Shown: positions 11,858 through 24,393 of the stretch, piece after piece | How positions within the stretch are numbered: position 1 is the first letter of the stretch | How the letters are laid out: every line of letters starts with the position of its first letter | NCBI GenBank assembly: GCA_961205875.1 | Contig: OY540822.1 | Coordinates: 15,750,501-15,814,500 of the forward strand | Direction of reading: 5' to 3' | DNA: 64,000 bases | Source of the DNA: Sialis fuliginosa | Lineage: Eukaryota > Arthropoda > Insecta > Megaloptera > Sialidae | The notes under the pieces: model-generated | Told to the model about the DNA's origin: nothing | Seen by the model: only the letters and a program-made list of their open reading frames with translations | The model's database searches: none | Made by a program: the position numbers and the translations under genes

Positions 11858-13656
11858 CATACGTGTAAACAGCATGTGTGTGCGATATATGTAACTAAGT
11901 ACAGTACGTACTTTTTTTTTTACAGATTAACAATTACAAACATTTCGCCATATCACAGATAACTTGAAACCACCTATTATTGTATATCAAACAGCAATAG
12001 TACGTGATTGTTTATATCAAGCAAAGCAATTTAAATAAAATGCATTATTTGACTACATTGTTGAATCTCTCTATATTTCCTTCTTGGCCACATAATAGTA
12101 TATCTGTCTTCTAAATCCTGACGTTAAAGTGTTAAAGGAACGGGTACGGGTATGGGTAAACACTAATGAAACAAATCATCAATATGTTATTTACAATGTA
12201 TTGAGTTAATAATTTTTACAATGAAAATAACAAATGTTTACAAAAAATATTGCTAGGTAAAATAATTTTTCTTAGGTATATCGAAACAAGCTGCCTATAA
12301 TTTAAAATTTTGACTGATATCCAGAGAACTGCATAGAGTAAGATAATACATATAACGATTGATAAATTGGATCACTATAATACAGTCGATTCTTTGTTAA
12401 ATAAAACTCACTACAAAACTAAAAGAAATAAATACAAGCAAAAATTTGTCCATTTTTACTTACAATTTATTAGTTTAATGATATGACTTGATACATTTGA
12501 TAAAAATATTACTAAATCACATGTCTGATATTTCAAAGTTGTTATATTCAAATAAAAACATTAGGCAATTTTGTTCTTTTTTAAATTATTTCAAAGTCTC
12601 AAATGTTTATATTGAATTTTGTTCTAAGTACATTTTTTAAGAATAAATGAAAACAATAATCTGTTTTTCTACACAATTATATTTATTTATTTTATTGCAT
12701 TTGTATTACCGATATATTATATTGCTTAGAGATAATTGTTGTTGCGTGAAACTTGACATTGACCGATATAAGAAATAACAAATCATTTGTTCCATTTACT
12801 TTTCATGCTTTTGAGATCTTACGTTATATTATTATGCTTTGCTTTCTTATCAGTATAACTTTATACAATTTTGTGATGTAGAAAACATGATTTTAAAATG
12901 AAATAAATAAATATATTAAAAATATTAATTAAATAAAGTCCATACTGATAAGAGAGTGGTATTTTTAAAAAAATATCATCATTCAACACACAAGTAAATG
13001 TATTGGGTATTTATTTTATAATTGCACTATAGTAAAAAAATAAAAATTCTTTAAAAAAAGCTAAAAGTTCAATTATAAACCAAACGTACATATTTACAGA
13101 GTACGTTAAAATGGCACTGATACTCATTATAAATAAGAAACACGTTTCTAGGGAGGGTTTACATAAACCATTAACAACTCAGAACAAACGGAAACAGAAT
13201 GACATCTGTGTCCGTTGGATCAACTCTACACCTTCCACCCAAACGAAATCGCACCGGTCCCAATTCTCTGAATAACAATCGCCCGCGTCCGACGGGACGT
13301 CGGGTCGAAACCGTGCCGCACGCACTGGAAGGAATCAACAGACGGCTCGACGGTCCAAAATAAATTAATCCAATCAGATAAACAAGCTCATATATAATTA
13401 GTTATAAATATTAAATTTATCACTACACGTAATATTAAAGAATATTTTACATTAATCTACATCTAAGCAGTAACTCGATCGCAAGTTCTTAGTCAGTCGT
13501 CGCATACGTCACTGCCTTCGAATACACATAATGACTAAAATATAAACGAGTCTGTTCAGAGATCTAAGTCTAAGAGGATTGTCCACGGCATACAAAATAC
13601 ATCAGCGTCTAGCAGACAAACAGACGCGAGCGACTTCCGTTTCACTGACGGTGCAG
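11624..13656. other. vig2 5' flank and latrophilin 3'UTR region
   Basis: The first ~200 bp upstream of the vig2 start are comparatively GC-rich and probably hold its promoter. An (AT)n run lies at 11828-11857. From about 12.6 to 13.66 kb is probably latrophilin 3'UTR (minus strand), with several TTTATT motifs (AATAAA on the minus strand) such as in 12680-12692 and 13010-13020. No coding sequence seen. Confidence 0.4.
11828..11857. repeat. (AT)n microsatellite
   Basis: About 15 uninterrupted AT dinucleotides. Confidence 0.9.
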
Positions 13657-16600
13657 TCAGGACTCGGTATGGGACGGGGGAGGCTCCAAATGGCAGACTA
13701 CTGTCTCACCATCTAGAACAGCAGCTAACGAGCGTGCCGCATCTCCGCCACCGTGTCTACGTAACGGAATCAACGGTCTGTGATCACTGTAGGAACGTGA
13801 CGACTGGCGTGACATGTCACTCGTATCTGATATCTGCCGGTCAATCTCCTCATACACAGGATCATCCGGTCTCGTGTCACCTATCTCTGTGTATGTATGT
13901 GTCCAAGGTCCGGGCCCTGGTTGTCTTCTTGGCCGTCTACCCGCAGTACCTGGACCAGCACCCAGTCTTCCAACTATACCTGCTCCAACAACTCCTCCGC
14001 AACCTCCGTACGGGTCCTCTTGTTCTGAACCGCCGTGACCCGAATCTCGGCTGTACGACTTAAAAGAAATGTTCTGCAATCAAAAACAAAACACACTCCG
14101 TGAAGATCTCTACCGTATCCCTTGTTGTATCCTCTCACTCCAAGCACTTAAGCGTAAAAGCAGTATAGCTGTACAACATTCATTCCAATGTTAAATAAAC
14201 AAACAATTAATTATTATAATTTCAATAAAAGATTAGTCACAAACGTATTAGAAAGTTAGAGTAAGTAGGGGAAATAGGTGGCATGTTTTTGAAATTCAAT
14301 TCTAAAAGCTAAAATATTAAAAATTGAAGTTAGTAATCACTTGTTTTTCCAATTTGCTTTAAGTTTAAATATTTACTCTTGCTTTTGAATGTAAAAAATA
14401 ATTTACCATCCATAACTCATAAAAAACACAATATGTTAAAATAGTTAAGAAAAAACATAACTTTATTGTACTGTTTTGGATGCAAAAAAAACGGTAAATA
14501 CATTTTTGCCATATAGTTTAAGTATTTGTACAGCTCTAAAGAGCATATCAAGCAAATGGAAAAATCTCTAAATAAATACCACCAATTTACCCCTCACTTA
14601 CCCCATATAAAATCAAATATACACAACTGCGCTACTATTTATTATTATATTATTATTCTAATTAAACTAAAATACTGTTATTACCTTCCATTGTAGCGGT
14701 TTGTTAAGGGGGCCCCATGTGGTGGCAGACTTGGGAAAAGCAGGAATATGTGCAGAAGGAGGGGGGCTTTCCGGATAATGCACATGATGGTGGTTGTGCG
14801 GCCGGAGGTACGGCATCGTAGCCGTGTTGTCTGCCGATAGTTGGTGAACGTGCGATTGTGTGGGGAGAGGGACAGGTGCCGTGGTCTGAGGGGTCGACAG
14901 AGGACAGTTTTTGCCACCACTTATATGACCAATTGTATTACAACTGCGTGAGCTCCAGCCTTTTTGCAGACTGTACTGTAGCTGCTGCTGGAACAAGGAA
15001 ATAGTATATGCGTACCGCCACCCAACATGCCACACCTCTTTATTCCTATTCCTCACGATCAACCCTTTATTACACTTACTCTACATTAACCAAAGAATCA
15101 GTTAACACAAATAGTTTTTAATAAAAGGTTAATCTTTCCTCGTAGAAACGACAAAACATTAAATGCAAAATGTTGAAAACAATAACTTATTAAAGTCAAT
15201 TAATTCCACACAAGCAAACTATTAGTTGGAAATAATTCAATACGAGAGAGGGGGGTGGGGGGAGAATCTGTTACTGTAAATGTCGTTTAATAAGGTTTCG
15301 CACAGCACCACCACATACAAATTCAAAAAGCCTCATGTTAGTTAAAGCATATTCATTTCAATACACACCTAACGGCAGAGGCAAAAAAAATGTTAGTTAA
15401 CAATTTCATATTCGGTTCATCACTGTTCTTTATTTTAATAAAACCATTCAACCTTTTCTGTTTTCCTAACTTCAAAGTAAAATGACATGTCGGTCTCATA
15501 ACCAAATAGAAACGGTAAAACAGCATGACAAAAGAAAGAAAAGTGATCGACCTGGCCGTCGGTAGCTAGCGTAGGCGTGTACCTTGTACATTACGTTGCA
15601 GGCCGTGGTGGTTCTGTACGATAGGAAGAGGCCTGTGAGGCCTACTGTTAATGTGTAAGTTATTCGAGTAGTTGCTACCCACGCTAGCCGTATGTTGTGC
15701 TACGACGTCCGTCGTCCCGTTGCCTGCGTACAGAGACTCGCGCCGGTCTTTCCCGGTGTTGGCTGCTACACTGGCGTTACTGCCGCTCGTACCTCCTCCT
15801 GCGCCCCCGCTTGTCGCTGTTGCTGTACCGGTATTCGACTTGGAACACCTCAGACAGCGCGGTAACCACGAGTGCTGACGAACCAACTTCCTCCACTCTT
15901 TACGAACCTGATAATAGTGTTATCATGTTATAAAATTTACTCAAATATTATTTTTGTTTAAATACCAACCTTTTCGTTACGAGCACAGTGAAATACAAAT
16001 ATGAAAAATCCTTGCAGTGAATTGAGAATGCTGAATATATAAGCCATCACAACTGTTTCTTCATTTAAATAAAGTAATCCAAAAGTCCACGTAAGACCTA
16101 ACAGGAAAACCAACACGATTGCACCTCGTAACCAAACCCTAAAAAAAGTCATTAATATTAATTATAATTAATGTATTACCAAGTACATTTTATTTTAAAT
16201 CATATCATATAGAAATACAATTAATTTTCATTAAAAAAAAGCATTGAATTAAATTAAATTATCAAGCATCGTGTTAGTGTTTTTTAAACAAACAATTAAG
16301 CACTCTACATAATGCATATATATTTTATAGACATGCGCAATAAAAACAGAGCTGTTAACTAAATTTACTCAAAATGAAAACAAAATTGTTAGTGTATTTT
16401 GTATATTAATATTTTTATTATTAACTATACAAGTTCTGTATGAATTAATATTTTCAAGTATAATTCATACACAAACAATGCATTCAAATATGTTATATAT
16501 ACACAGGGTGTCCACAGGTTTTTGAAAAAAATTCCCTGACTACATATTCTTAATTCCTTGATCAAAATTTTTCAAATCATTCAAGTTTATATTATTTTTT

Positions 16601-19600
16601 TCTAATCCAAAGATTTGAAATATTGAAACAAGAGAAACACTAGCTGCATACAATAATATGATATAAAAAAAAACTGATTGGACACCCTGATATAAATTAC
16701 TATCAAATAATAAAACACTTTACCAACAAATATATTTCTTTATAAATGATATTCATTGATAATGTGCTAGATAAAGAATTAATTTTCGATCTTGTGCAAT
16801 AAAAATTAATAATGGAAATAAATAAATACGAAAACCGTTCTTACAAATGAGATTGCAATTTGTATCGAAGTACATTTTCTTCTTTCCCACTACAGGCAAT
16901 ACAGTGTGAGTTACAGTAAGTAGTGTACCAACCAACCATTCAACCACATTAGAGAATGCCATGCAAAGAAAAACAAAACAATAGAATTAGAAGAACGTAA
17001 CATCACATATAATATGTACATTATATCATGTAACATGTACAATAAATATGGTACAATTGTTTATTATTTACTTTTCAAATGTGTTAAAGAAATTTATTAA
17101 ACTATTTACTCCTTTTTATAAATAAACCTGAAAACAACTATAATAACAGAATCTACAATTAATCTAATCACGTGTTTTATAAATCAAGAATATCTAATTT
17201 GTAATTAAAACATTTAAAATTTAGTTATAATTTATAAACATCCAAAATAAAATCCAAGATTGATCAAATTTAAGAAAGGTGTAAGATAGACACAGATTGT
17301 TCATTCACAGTTAGTAATTTTATTATGTAATCAAGAAAAAGAGCATGCAAGTTATTACAGTAAGTTATAATCTTTACCTAGCACTGGCAAGTCTCGAATG
17401 CTCCTTGCTCTTCATGGAAATAGAAGCGTTTGCGTGGCGACACATTATGATAATCGCCAAACTGAGGAACATCAGATTTGCCTGCAACATAGAAACATAC
17501 AGTCAATATGTGATTTAATCTGACGCTAGTTCAATAAAACATACCACAATGACAACAACGACTGGACCTATGAAAGTGAAGATGAAGTAGTTATCAGCAC
17601 GGAGCCAGCAGTACCGGTCAGTGCCGTAAGATGTATGGTCTACGGTCGCAGCTATTGCCACAATGAGTAATGGACACCCGTAACCCGCCAAGTAATACCA
17701 ACGAGCCCGACTTTTCTCTGCTTCAAAAACTTCAACCAGCATTACATACAGCTGGAAACCTGAAATAGATGTATATTGTACATATATGCGCTCTAGAAGA
17801 AGCCTAACTTGTCAATTAATTTAAATACACAAATACAAATACAAAACTAAAGTATGAATTATGACTAGACGTACCTTCTAAAAACATCCACGCAAAAGCA
17901 CAGAGGAAAAAGAAGTGCAACAAGCCTGCAATAACACCGCACATGATTATCTGTTCTGTCTGATTGATTCCGGCTATGAACAGAACTTCAGCTATTAATA
18001 AACAGATGCACAGGTTTTTGTGTATTGTCGTACGATCAGACTGTAACAAAACAAAAACAATCGCATTATAACTTATTATTATAATTATATTCAATATAAT
18101 ATAAATACCTTCAGTCCTCTAAATACTTGGAATGTAATGATGGCTAAGATAAGACAAATTATAGATACTATACAGCCAATATAAGTTATGATTTGTAATG
18201 TTGTTTCATGTCCAGATGAAAGCTGGGTCTGATGAACGTCCATTAAAATGGCAAAGTTGGTTAAATGATCACACAGACACATTGTGTGTGTGCGATTTGT
18301 GCTTTCCACATGACAACCTTCTTCAGACCATGCACTAAAACAATATTTATATACGTTAGTGTTTTCAAACGGACTTATATGTTTCATTTACTCACTTCAT
18401 TGTGTAATCCCAGAAGACACACTTAGGATTGCTCACGTTCTCCGTGTGCAGATGTCTCAGCGACAGCCTGATAGGTTCAGACAACTGGATGTGTCTACCT
18501 TTACCCAAGCTGGCTGATATCACTTTACTGTTTAGGACTTTGGTCACGTTAGACGGAGTGTCCAGAGATTCAGGTGACCACTGGAGCAATTGCTCTAGTC
18601 TATCGAATGCTACAAACACCAGCCTGACCAAACCCCCCTCACTGTTTTCGCGTAGCGCGCTCTGCGGCAGCAGTACCCAATCGTTACTAGCGCTCCATCC
18701 CTCGCTACCTTCGCCAGGGAACCTCTCTTCTGCACCCATGTTACGGGTTTCCAACACACGTACCGATAACACTGCAAGACAAAATATTATAACAGATGTT
18801 CTCTATGATTTATAAAATCAAATACTTACTAATATTTTTTACAGTTTGTATCACAGTTTTTTCTCTAATTACAGTGTCTGCTAAAAGAAATGCATTCTCT
18901 TCTAAGCCCGTCAGCAACGATGTCGCTACACTCATTTGCTCTTTATAGCCTAAGTCTTTCCACGAGGGATGCTGGGTAGAATCCAACAGATTGCTCCCTG
19001 TCTTCACAACGTTGTTCAACAGTTCTGTGACAATTGCTTCACGTTGTCTTGCATCAGGAATCGACTGTATGTTGTTGGCCATTTTACGAGCCATTTTCAT
19101 TATGATTTTAGTAGTGATAATCATATCCCCACCATACAAAGTTTTTGAACTAGTCACCTGTAACATAATGTAATTGTAATTACACACATCTAAGAAAAAA
19201 TACAAAAATCACTTATATTTGTACTTAAAGTACTTGTGCACAGCTGTGAATTTACCTGTGCCAAGTCAGAAGTGATTGCTATAAGCGAATCTCCTTCCAT
19301 TATCCTGGCTTCTAAACTAGTGACCCATGCTGATCTGCACTGACTGAGATCTGGAGTCTCCGGTGTCCAATGAGGCCCGGGGGCACAGCGCCAGTGTGCT
19401 AGACCCGCAGCACCTCCTGGACACGGCTGTATTGCTCTTTCTCCCACTCTTGTCCAGTTCCAATGAAGACCACGTGCACCCATGGGTCCGCAAGCCTCTG
19501 CTTCATTCAGATTTGGAACTATACGAGTATCCCGGCCATTACTCTCGTTCCAATCTGTTTCTATATCCACTTCAGGCGTATATTCTACAGGTGAAACTTC

Positions 19601-22188
19601 CATCTGAGGTACTGCATCAAATTAAACAAAATTAATACAATCCTGTGACTAAGAACAGATAGAAACACATACCTGACGTTGTTTTAAAAGTGACCAGCGC
19701 ATGGGCCGCAGTCGTATGTTCAGATTCAACAGGATGGGGGCCCTGCGACCGTTCATCGGGACCTGGCTGTAGAGGAGCTATAGGCAGAGGCGGAGGCCTA
19801 GCAGTTGAGGGAGTAGCTACCGCTGAAAGTATTTCTACAGACTTGGATTGCGAGACTCCTGTCACGGTGGCCGCCCCCTGCACTGAGGGGTCTTCAGTCA
19901 CTGCGGACGGACGTGCAATCACACGAGCCGTGCTCCAAACGCTCGGAGGTTGCGAGGTCATCAACCACGGAGGACTTGGCCGATTTGTGGTCGTTGTAGA
20001 ACTCGCTAAAATCACGGAAAATGCGATAGTAACCAATTATAAATGATACCGGAGGTCTTTACTACAATTTTAATTTAATTTAACTTCTAATTTCAAAAAA
20101 ATACTTAATGCACTTATCTGTAAACCAAAGTCAAACAGTAGAAGTGCATTTATTAATTTAATTTAATCACATAAGTTTTTGAACCTCTGATTAAGAAACA
20201 TAGTAAAAACAACTATGGTTTTTAAAACCATATCAATGGTTTACATATTATGTAACTCTTGTAAACAACTTTAAACATTTAATTCAACAAACAAATACAT
20301 TAGATACTTACTACGCATACAACGATAATGTGCTTCCAAATATTTCAAAGTCCCTGGACAAGGGTCTTCAAACATGTTGGTGCTTGCCAGAATACTACAA
20401 TTCTGATTGTTTGTGCACCTATAAAGACGAACAGTTACACAATGTTTAAAGACATTGTGTTTCGTGTTCGCTCAATAACAATGCTTGCTACGTTGCTTAA
20501 TTTTTTAAATTTCTCTTTGTTTCCTTAGTAAAAAGCTCTTAGCTTTTACAAATTAATTAATTAAAATATAAATTGACATTTGTATCACCAAAATGACTAG
20601 AGATAGTTACCAAGTTGAATAACATAACTTTTAGCTTAATTATAAAAAAAAATAAACCTCTACAAACCTATATCTATACATTGGAAGTGCAATTCTAGGT
20701 ATTTGAAAGTCCCTGGACATGGATTATCATCAAAATAAGTATCGTTGACATTTATAATGCAAACTGATTCAAAATTACATCTGAAAATTTAAATTAATTT
20801 TTTCCTGTGTTTAAAATTTTATATTGTAATTTATTTCCATGTTATTTTGTTTTTAAATAAAGAAATTCTTCAAATTGACTGCTTTTATTTTATTATTAAA
20901 ATAAAAGTGAATAAATAAAAACAAAAAAACAAAATAACAAAATATTACTCGAAATGAATTTATAGAAAACAAAAACAAAATAATTTACTTATGCAAAAAT
21001 ATAGTACAAATACAATGAAAACAATTTATATTTAGAATATGATATAAACACTGTTTCCCAAAATAAATAAAGCATTTCATGTTTCCATATTGCATTTTAA
21101 ACAAACACATAATCCCAGAAAAATGTTAAATTTAGAATAAACATAAACAAAAACAAATGAGAAATGTATGAATGTATAGAAAAATAAATAATTCTTTTAT
21201 ATGTATATACCAACAGAACATACGTTATTACAAAATTCAGTTAATGATGAAAATATTTTTGTGTATAGCATCTATTGAATACACAAAAACCTTTTTATAC
21301 ATTAATGATATCGGGTCTCGTTATATCTGATAAAATTTCAATAGAAGCCCATTTTTCTAGCACAATCAGTTAATGGAAATTCAAACTACACTGATTCAAA
21401 GTAATATCCATTCAGAGTTATCATATGCTTTATTTGGTATCTATAATAATTACCCTATTGAAATTTTGTTAATGAAAAAACACATAACGAAGCAATGAGA
21501 GCAAGCATTGTAGAGAACACAAAACACAAAGTATGTATGTATATATTATATATATCTATATAGAGATATCACAAAAAGCTGAAATGAAAAATATGATTAA
21601 AAATGTTTTAACACAATAACAACCCTTACTACAAAAATCCATTTAGATTTTTTAGATAATTTGTACTTAACAGAATGACACTCAAAGGATTAAAGCTTCC
21701 AAAAACCCCAGTTATTAAATTTTTTTAACAAACACTTATATACATGCAAATGAATAACCCCATTTAATTTAATGTTAGTGACACACGTACACAACATAGA
21801 AAGTAAATAGATATAAAGATAAATAACTGACTTGCTATGAAGGACGCGCAATGATTTGAGCGACATGCAGTTCACGCTCCAGTCTGTGTTTCCGTGGTCG
21901 TTGCAAATTGTGATAGAAAAACGGCCATAGTTGGCACGAATCAGATGAATACGTTCACCCTGGCCACACTCGATCTTCAGCGTTTTACCTTCACAGGCAT
22001 ACGCCGTCTCATAGTGCATGGCATCTGAAAAAATACCTCATTACCAATAGCTAAAGCTTATAAAACATTGCTGACTTCTGAAGTGGTAGTTTACACTTAC
22101 CTATGCCTCGAGAAAGAGAGCCGGGAATCCAGACGGCAGCAGAGACTAGTAGCAGTCGCCACAAAGACTCTACAAGCCGCCGGGCCAT
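13657..22188 (-). CDS. Cirl: latrophilin / calcium-independent receptor for alpha-latrotoxin (adhesion GPCR)
   Basis: Coding exons read leftward: 22188-22101, 22024-21832, then either 20780-20668 or 20418-20312, 20005-19673, 19611-19256, 19157-18830, 18771-18396, 18334-18109, 18040-17875, 17759-17545, 17481-17378, 16138-15970, 15907-~15583, 14987-14685, 14073-13657; about 1,235 residues. Domains in order: signal peptide (exon 1), galactose-binding lectin domain (DPCPGTxKYLE), Thr/Pro-rich linker, hormone-receptor motif ([19 protein letters not shown]), GAIN domain ending in a GPS with CVFWDY, C..C and [10 protein letters not shown] (self-cleavage expected between Leu and Thr), seven membrane helices, and a Gly/Ser/His-rich tail. 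Insects use this receptor in neuronal adhesion and mechanosensation. Reading the 15907 exon to its best donor (15583) leaves phase 1 while the next exon needs phase 0, so one tail junction is unresolved. Confidence 0.93.
14074..14684 (-). other. latrophilin last intron
   Basis: Intron between the exons 14987-14685 and 14073-13657, both junctions in phase 0. AT-rich, nothing else recognised. Confidence 0.6.
14991..15582 (-). other. latrophilin cytoplasmic-tail intron with unresolved phase
   Basis: The exon on its left must start in phase 0, preceded by a clear TTCCTTGTTCCAG acceptor with repeated CAG. The best donor on its right, at 15582, leaves phase 1. A weaker donor at 15589 (AAT then GTACAA) would restore phase 0. 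A small exon of length 2 mod 3 could also lie here; a strong donor sits at 15079-15078, but the reading in front of it meets a stop. Confidence 0.4.
16504..16689. mobile_element. MITE-like element with CAGGGTGTCC termini
   Basis: A 186-bp AT-rich segment starts CAGGGTGTCCA and ends TGGACACCCTG as imperfect inverted termini (about 11 bp with one offset), flanked by ATA/TA-rich sequence. It has no coding capacity. The family is not known to me. Confidence 0.55.
16845..16889 (-). other. candidate 45-nt cassette exon of latrophilin (intracellular loop 3)
   Basis: On the minus strand a pyrimidine-containing TTGCCTGTAG acceptor precedes 45 nt followed by a strong GTAAGA donor. Placed between the TM5 exon (ends AG) and the TM6 exon (starts GG), it is phase 2 on both sides, has no stop and adds 15 residues, reading [16 protein letters not shown] and then VWLRG. 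Vertebrate latrophilins have an alternatively spliced insertion in the same cytoplasmic loop, which makes this plausible. No transcript evidence is available. Confidence 0.6.
20312..20418 (-). other. latrophilin lectin-domain exon, version B (alternative exon)
   Basis: 107 nt, acceptor TTTATAG, donor GTAAGTATC. It encodes [19 protein letters not shown] then [16 protein letters not shown], close to the canonical latrophilin lectin C-half. It enters in phase 2 and leaves in phase 1, exactly as version A. Splices to the Thr/Pro-rich linker exon at 20005. Confidence 0.8.
20668..20780 (-). other. latrophilin lectin-domain exon, version A (alternative exon)
   Basis: 113 nt, acceptor ATTTTCAG, donor GTTTGTAG. 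It encodes [19 protein letters not shown] then [16 protein letters not shown] and carries an NDT N-glycosylation sequon that version B lacks. Same phases and the same conserved cysteines as version B. If A and B were joined, B would be read out of frame and meet a TGA within the exon, so only one can be used per mRNA. Confidence 0.75.
20781..21831 (-). other. latrophilin intron upstream of the alternative lectin exons
   Basis: 1.05-kb AT-rich intron. I looked for a third copy of the PCPGT-encoding exon and found none. Confidence 0.6.
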
Positions 22189-22206
22189 GGCAACCGCTAT
22201 CTCTGC
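22189..22206 (-). other. latrophilin 5'UTR segment with splice acceptor
   Basis: The start codon is preceded by 18 nt of untranslated exon and a TTATTTTAG acceptor, so the transcript begins further upstream. A consensus donor (GTAAGTTTTC, G at 23798) could end an upstream non-coding exon at 23799. Confidence 0.5.
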
Positions 22207-24383
22207 CTAAAATAAACAACACTTATGTAAAATACATTATTTAAAAATACCAATTTCTCATATATAAAATAAATTTTCATTAACTCACACTTATGTTATA
22301 TTTATAAAAACAAAAGCATGTATTTATTTATATATTTAACATAGTTTGTCTTCAAATAAATCACATGTATGTGTTTAAGTTAAGTTATCTGCTGACAATA
22401 CAAATATAAAATAAAAAAATCATGTACTTGTCATTATGCAAGTATGTAACATATATACATTAACAACTAATTATTTTTATAAATTATGGCAAAAGAGGAA
22501 ATGTATTATCAGCATTACGAAATTCCATTAGTAAGTAAAATGACTAAAGGTAAAAATATTAACGTCATTATTGACATAAAATTATGAATAATGCGGTTTA
22601 AAATAATTACATTAAATAGTTAAATATTTGCCAATATGAGATATAAAATACATATATGCAAAATAAATTCATTGGTACAAGGCTATCAAATAGTTTCTGA
22701 ATGTATTTTAACTGAATATCTAGATGTACAGGTAAAAGTAGGTACTGCATGTAACCATAATTTGCACTAATTATTGAAAAGATTGCAAATTCCAAAAGCA
22801 TTCTATAGATTACACTTAACATTTGACATTTAACACCTTTATAGGTATATATTATACTTCACAACTTTCTATTAGATATTTTAGCTATGCAATGTAACTG
22901 GTATAAAATACGTTCATTTATTAATTTCAAGAAAATAAAATAACTTTTTCTTTCATTCAACATATTTTTAATCTTTAACCCATGTATATAATGACGATCT
23001 CTATTTTAAACTAATTAATTTAATGATGTTATTTTTAATAAAATGTATTTACTTTTTTACAATGAAAGTTATTGATTGAAATGGAAATTCCTATATTATA
23101 AAATAAATTCGTAGTAAAGAGTTTCTACTGTATTTAACAATACAGCCGTGACTTTAACACACAATATATTTATAACAGCATAAATAAAGTATATAATATT
23201 ATAATAAATAAAAATGTAGGCATATCAAGTTTACTTTGTTTACATTTAATTCGTGTTTTACTGTATAAACTATATAATCTAAATAATTAATAAAACTTAG
23301 AATCCACGACACAAAATATTAAATAAAACAGCATTAATAATAATTTAAAACAATATAAAACACAAAAAAAAACCATTTAGCTCATTGTCAGTGAAGAACC
23401 AAGACTATAATAATAAAAATTCTTCAAGATATTTTATCATATAATATAAACTAACCGTCAGTTTATACTATCGAAACATTGAATTATATAAACATTCGAG
23501 ATTATTTAAGAATAAATATTTACTTTATTTTGATTTATTTTTTCAAAGTGCAATAATTGGAGTGTTTTATATATCATGTTAAATGTATATTTCGTTTGAT
23601 AATATCTTCGTTTATTTAGGAATGCGTATATAATAATGAATATTATTATAAATATAAATATCTGTAAGAATTAAAAGTAAATCATGAGACATTTGTCTAC
23701 CGGTAGTACTATTATAGACGTAAGAATAAACCATGACGACATTCCATAACCAGAAGGTGTTAAATGTAAACATGGTGACGGACATAAAGAAAACTTACTT
23801 TATTTTACTGATAATCCGTTTCAAGAATACTCCATGCGAGTGTCTGCAACGAGCTAACATCACAATTTATAATAACGAAATAAAATACAAATTTCTGTAA
23901 GATATACATGGATCACAGATTGAGTCATCGTTAAGATTTATGATACAGTGGCTGAACGCGAGTCATAATAATGTCTTTCGATTAACACTGGGCACATTTT
24001 GCATACGACCGATTACATTTAAGCCACATAATATCGTATCGGAGCCACATTTTAATCCGTTTTAACAGAACGGATGACACTTTTCAGACAATCGACCTGT
24101 TTCGGATGCTTCTATGCAGTAGTTGGCCGACAAACTGGACCGTCGTCACTTGGTGAACGAACCACTAATAATACACTCGTAAAATACGTCAAAAACACTA
24201 CAAACGGTTACTTTCACATACTAGAAACCCGCTATCACTTATCCCGAAAATATTAAACATGCATTTGATTTCTTTGCCTCAAAAATGATCGTTCAATATT
24301 ATAAAATAGTTTTATTATAATCGACAAATATACTCTGTAACAACGACAAGTTACTGCTAAAGTGGACGATCGTGTAGTAAAGG

Positions 24384-24393
24384 GCGCATGCGC
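24384..24393. promoter_or_regulatory. palindromic GCGCATGCGC (NRF-1/Ewg-like site)
   Basis: A perfect GCGCATGCGC sits in a locally GC-richer stretch upstream of the putative non-coding latrophilin exon at 23.8 kb. It matches the NRF-1 (insect Ewg) binding consensus. It may mark a latrophilin promoter; inference. Confidence 0.35.

Larger units (their letters stand above)
16139..17377 (-). other. latrophilin intracellular-loop-3 intron
   Basis: Intron of 1.24 kb in phase 2 between the TM5 and TM6 exons. It contains a 45-nt cassette-exon candidate and a small MITE-like element, both listed separately. Confidence 0.7.

Noticed and set aside
13734..14063. Plus-strand reading frames opposite the last latrophilin exon
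   Set aside because: Shadow of the real minus-strand coding exon.
15080..15138. Possible 59-nt latrophilin tail exon in front of a strong GTAAGTG donor
   Set aside because: Length would fix the frame, but its translation in the required phase meets a TGA and the acceptor is poor.
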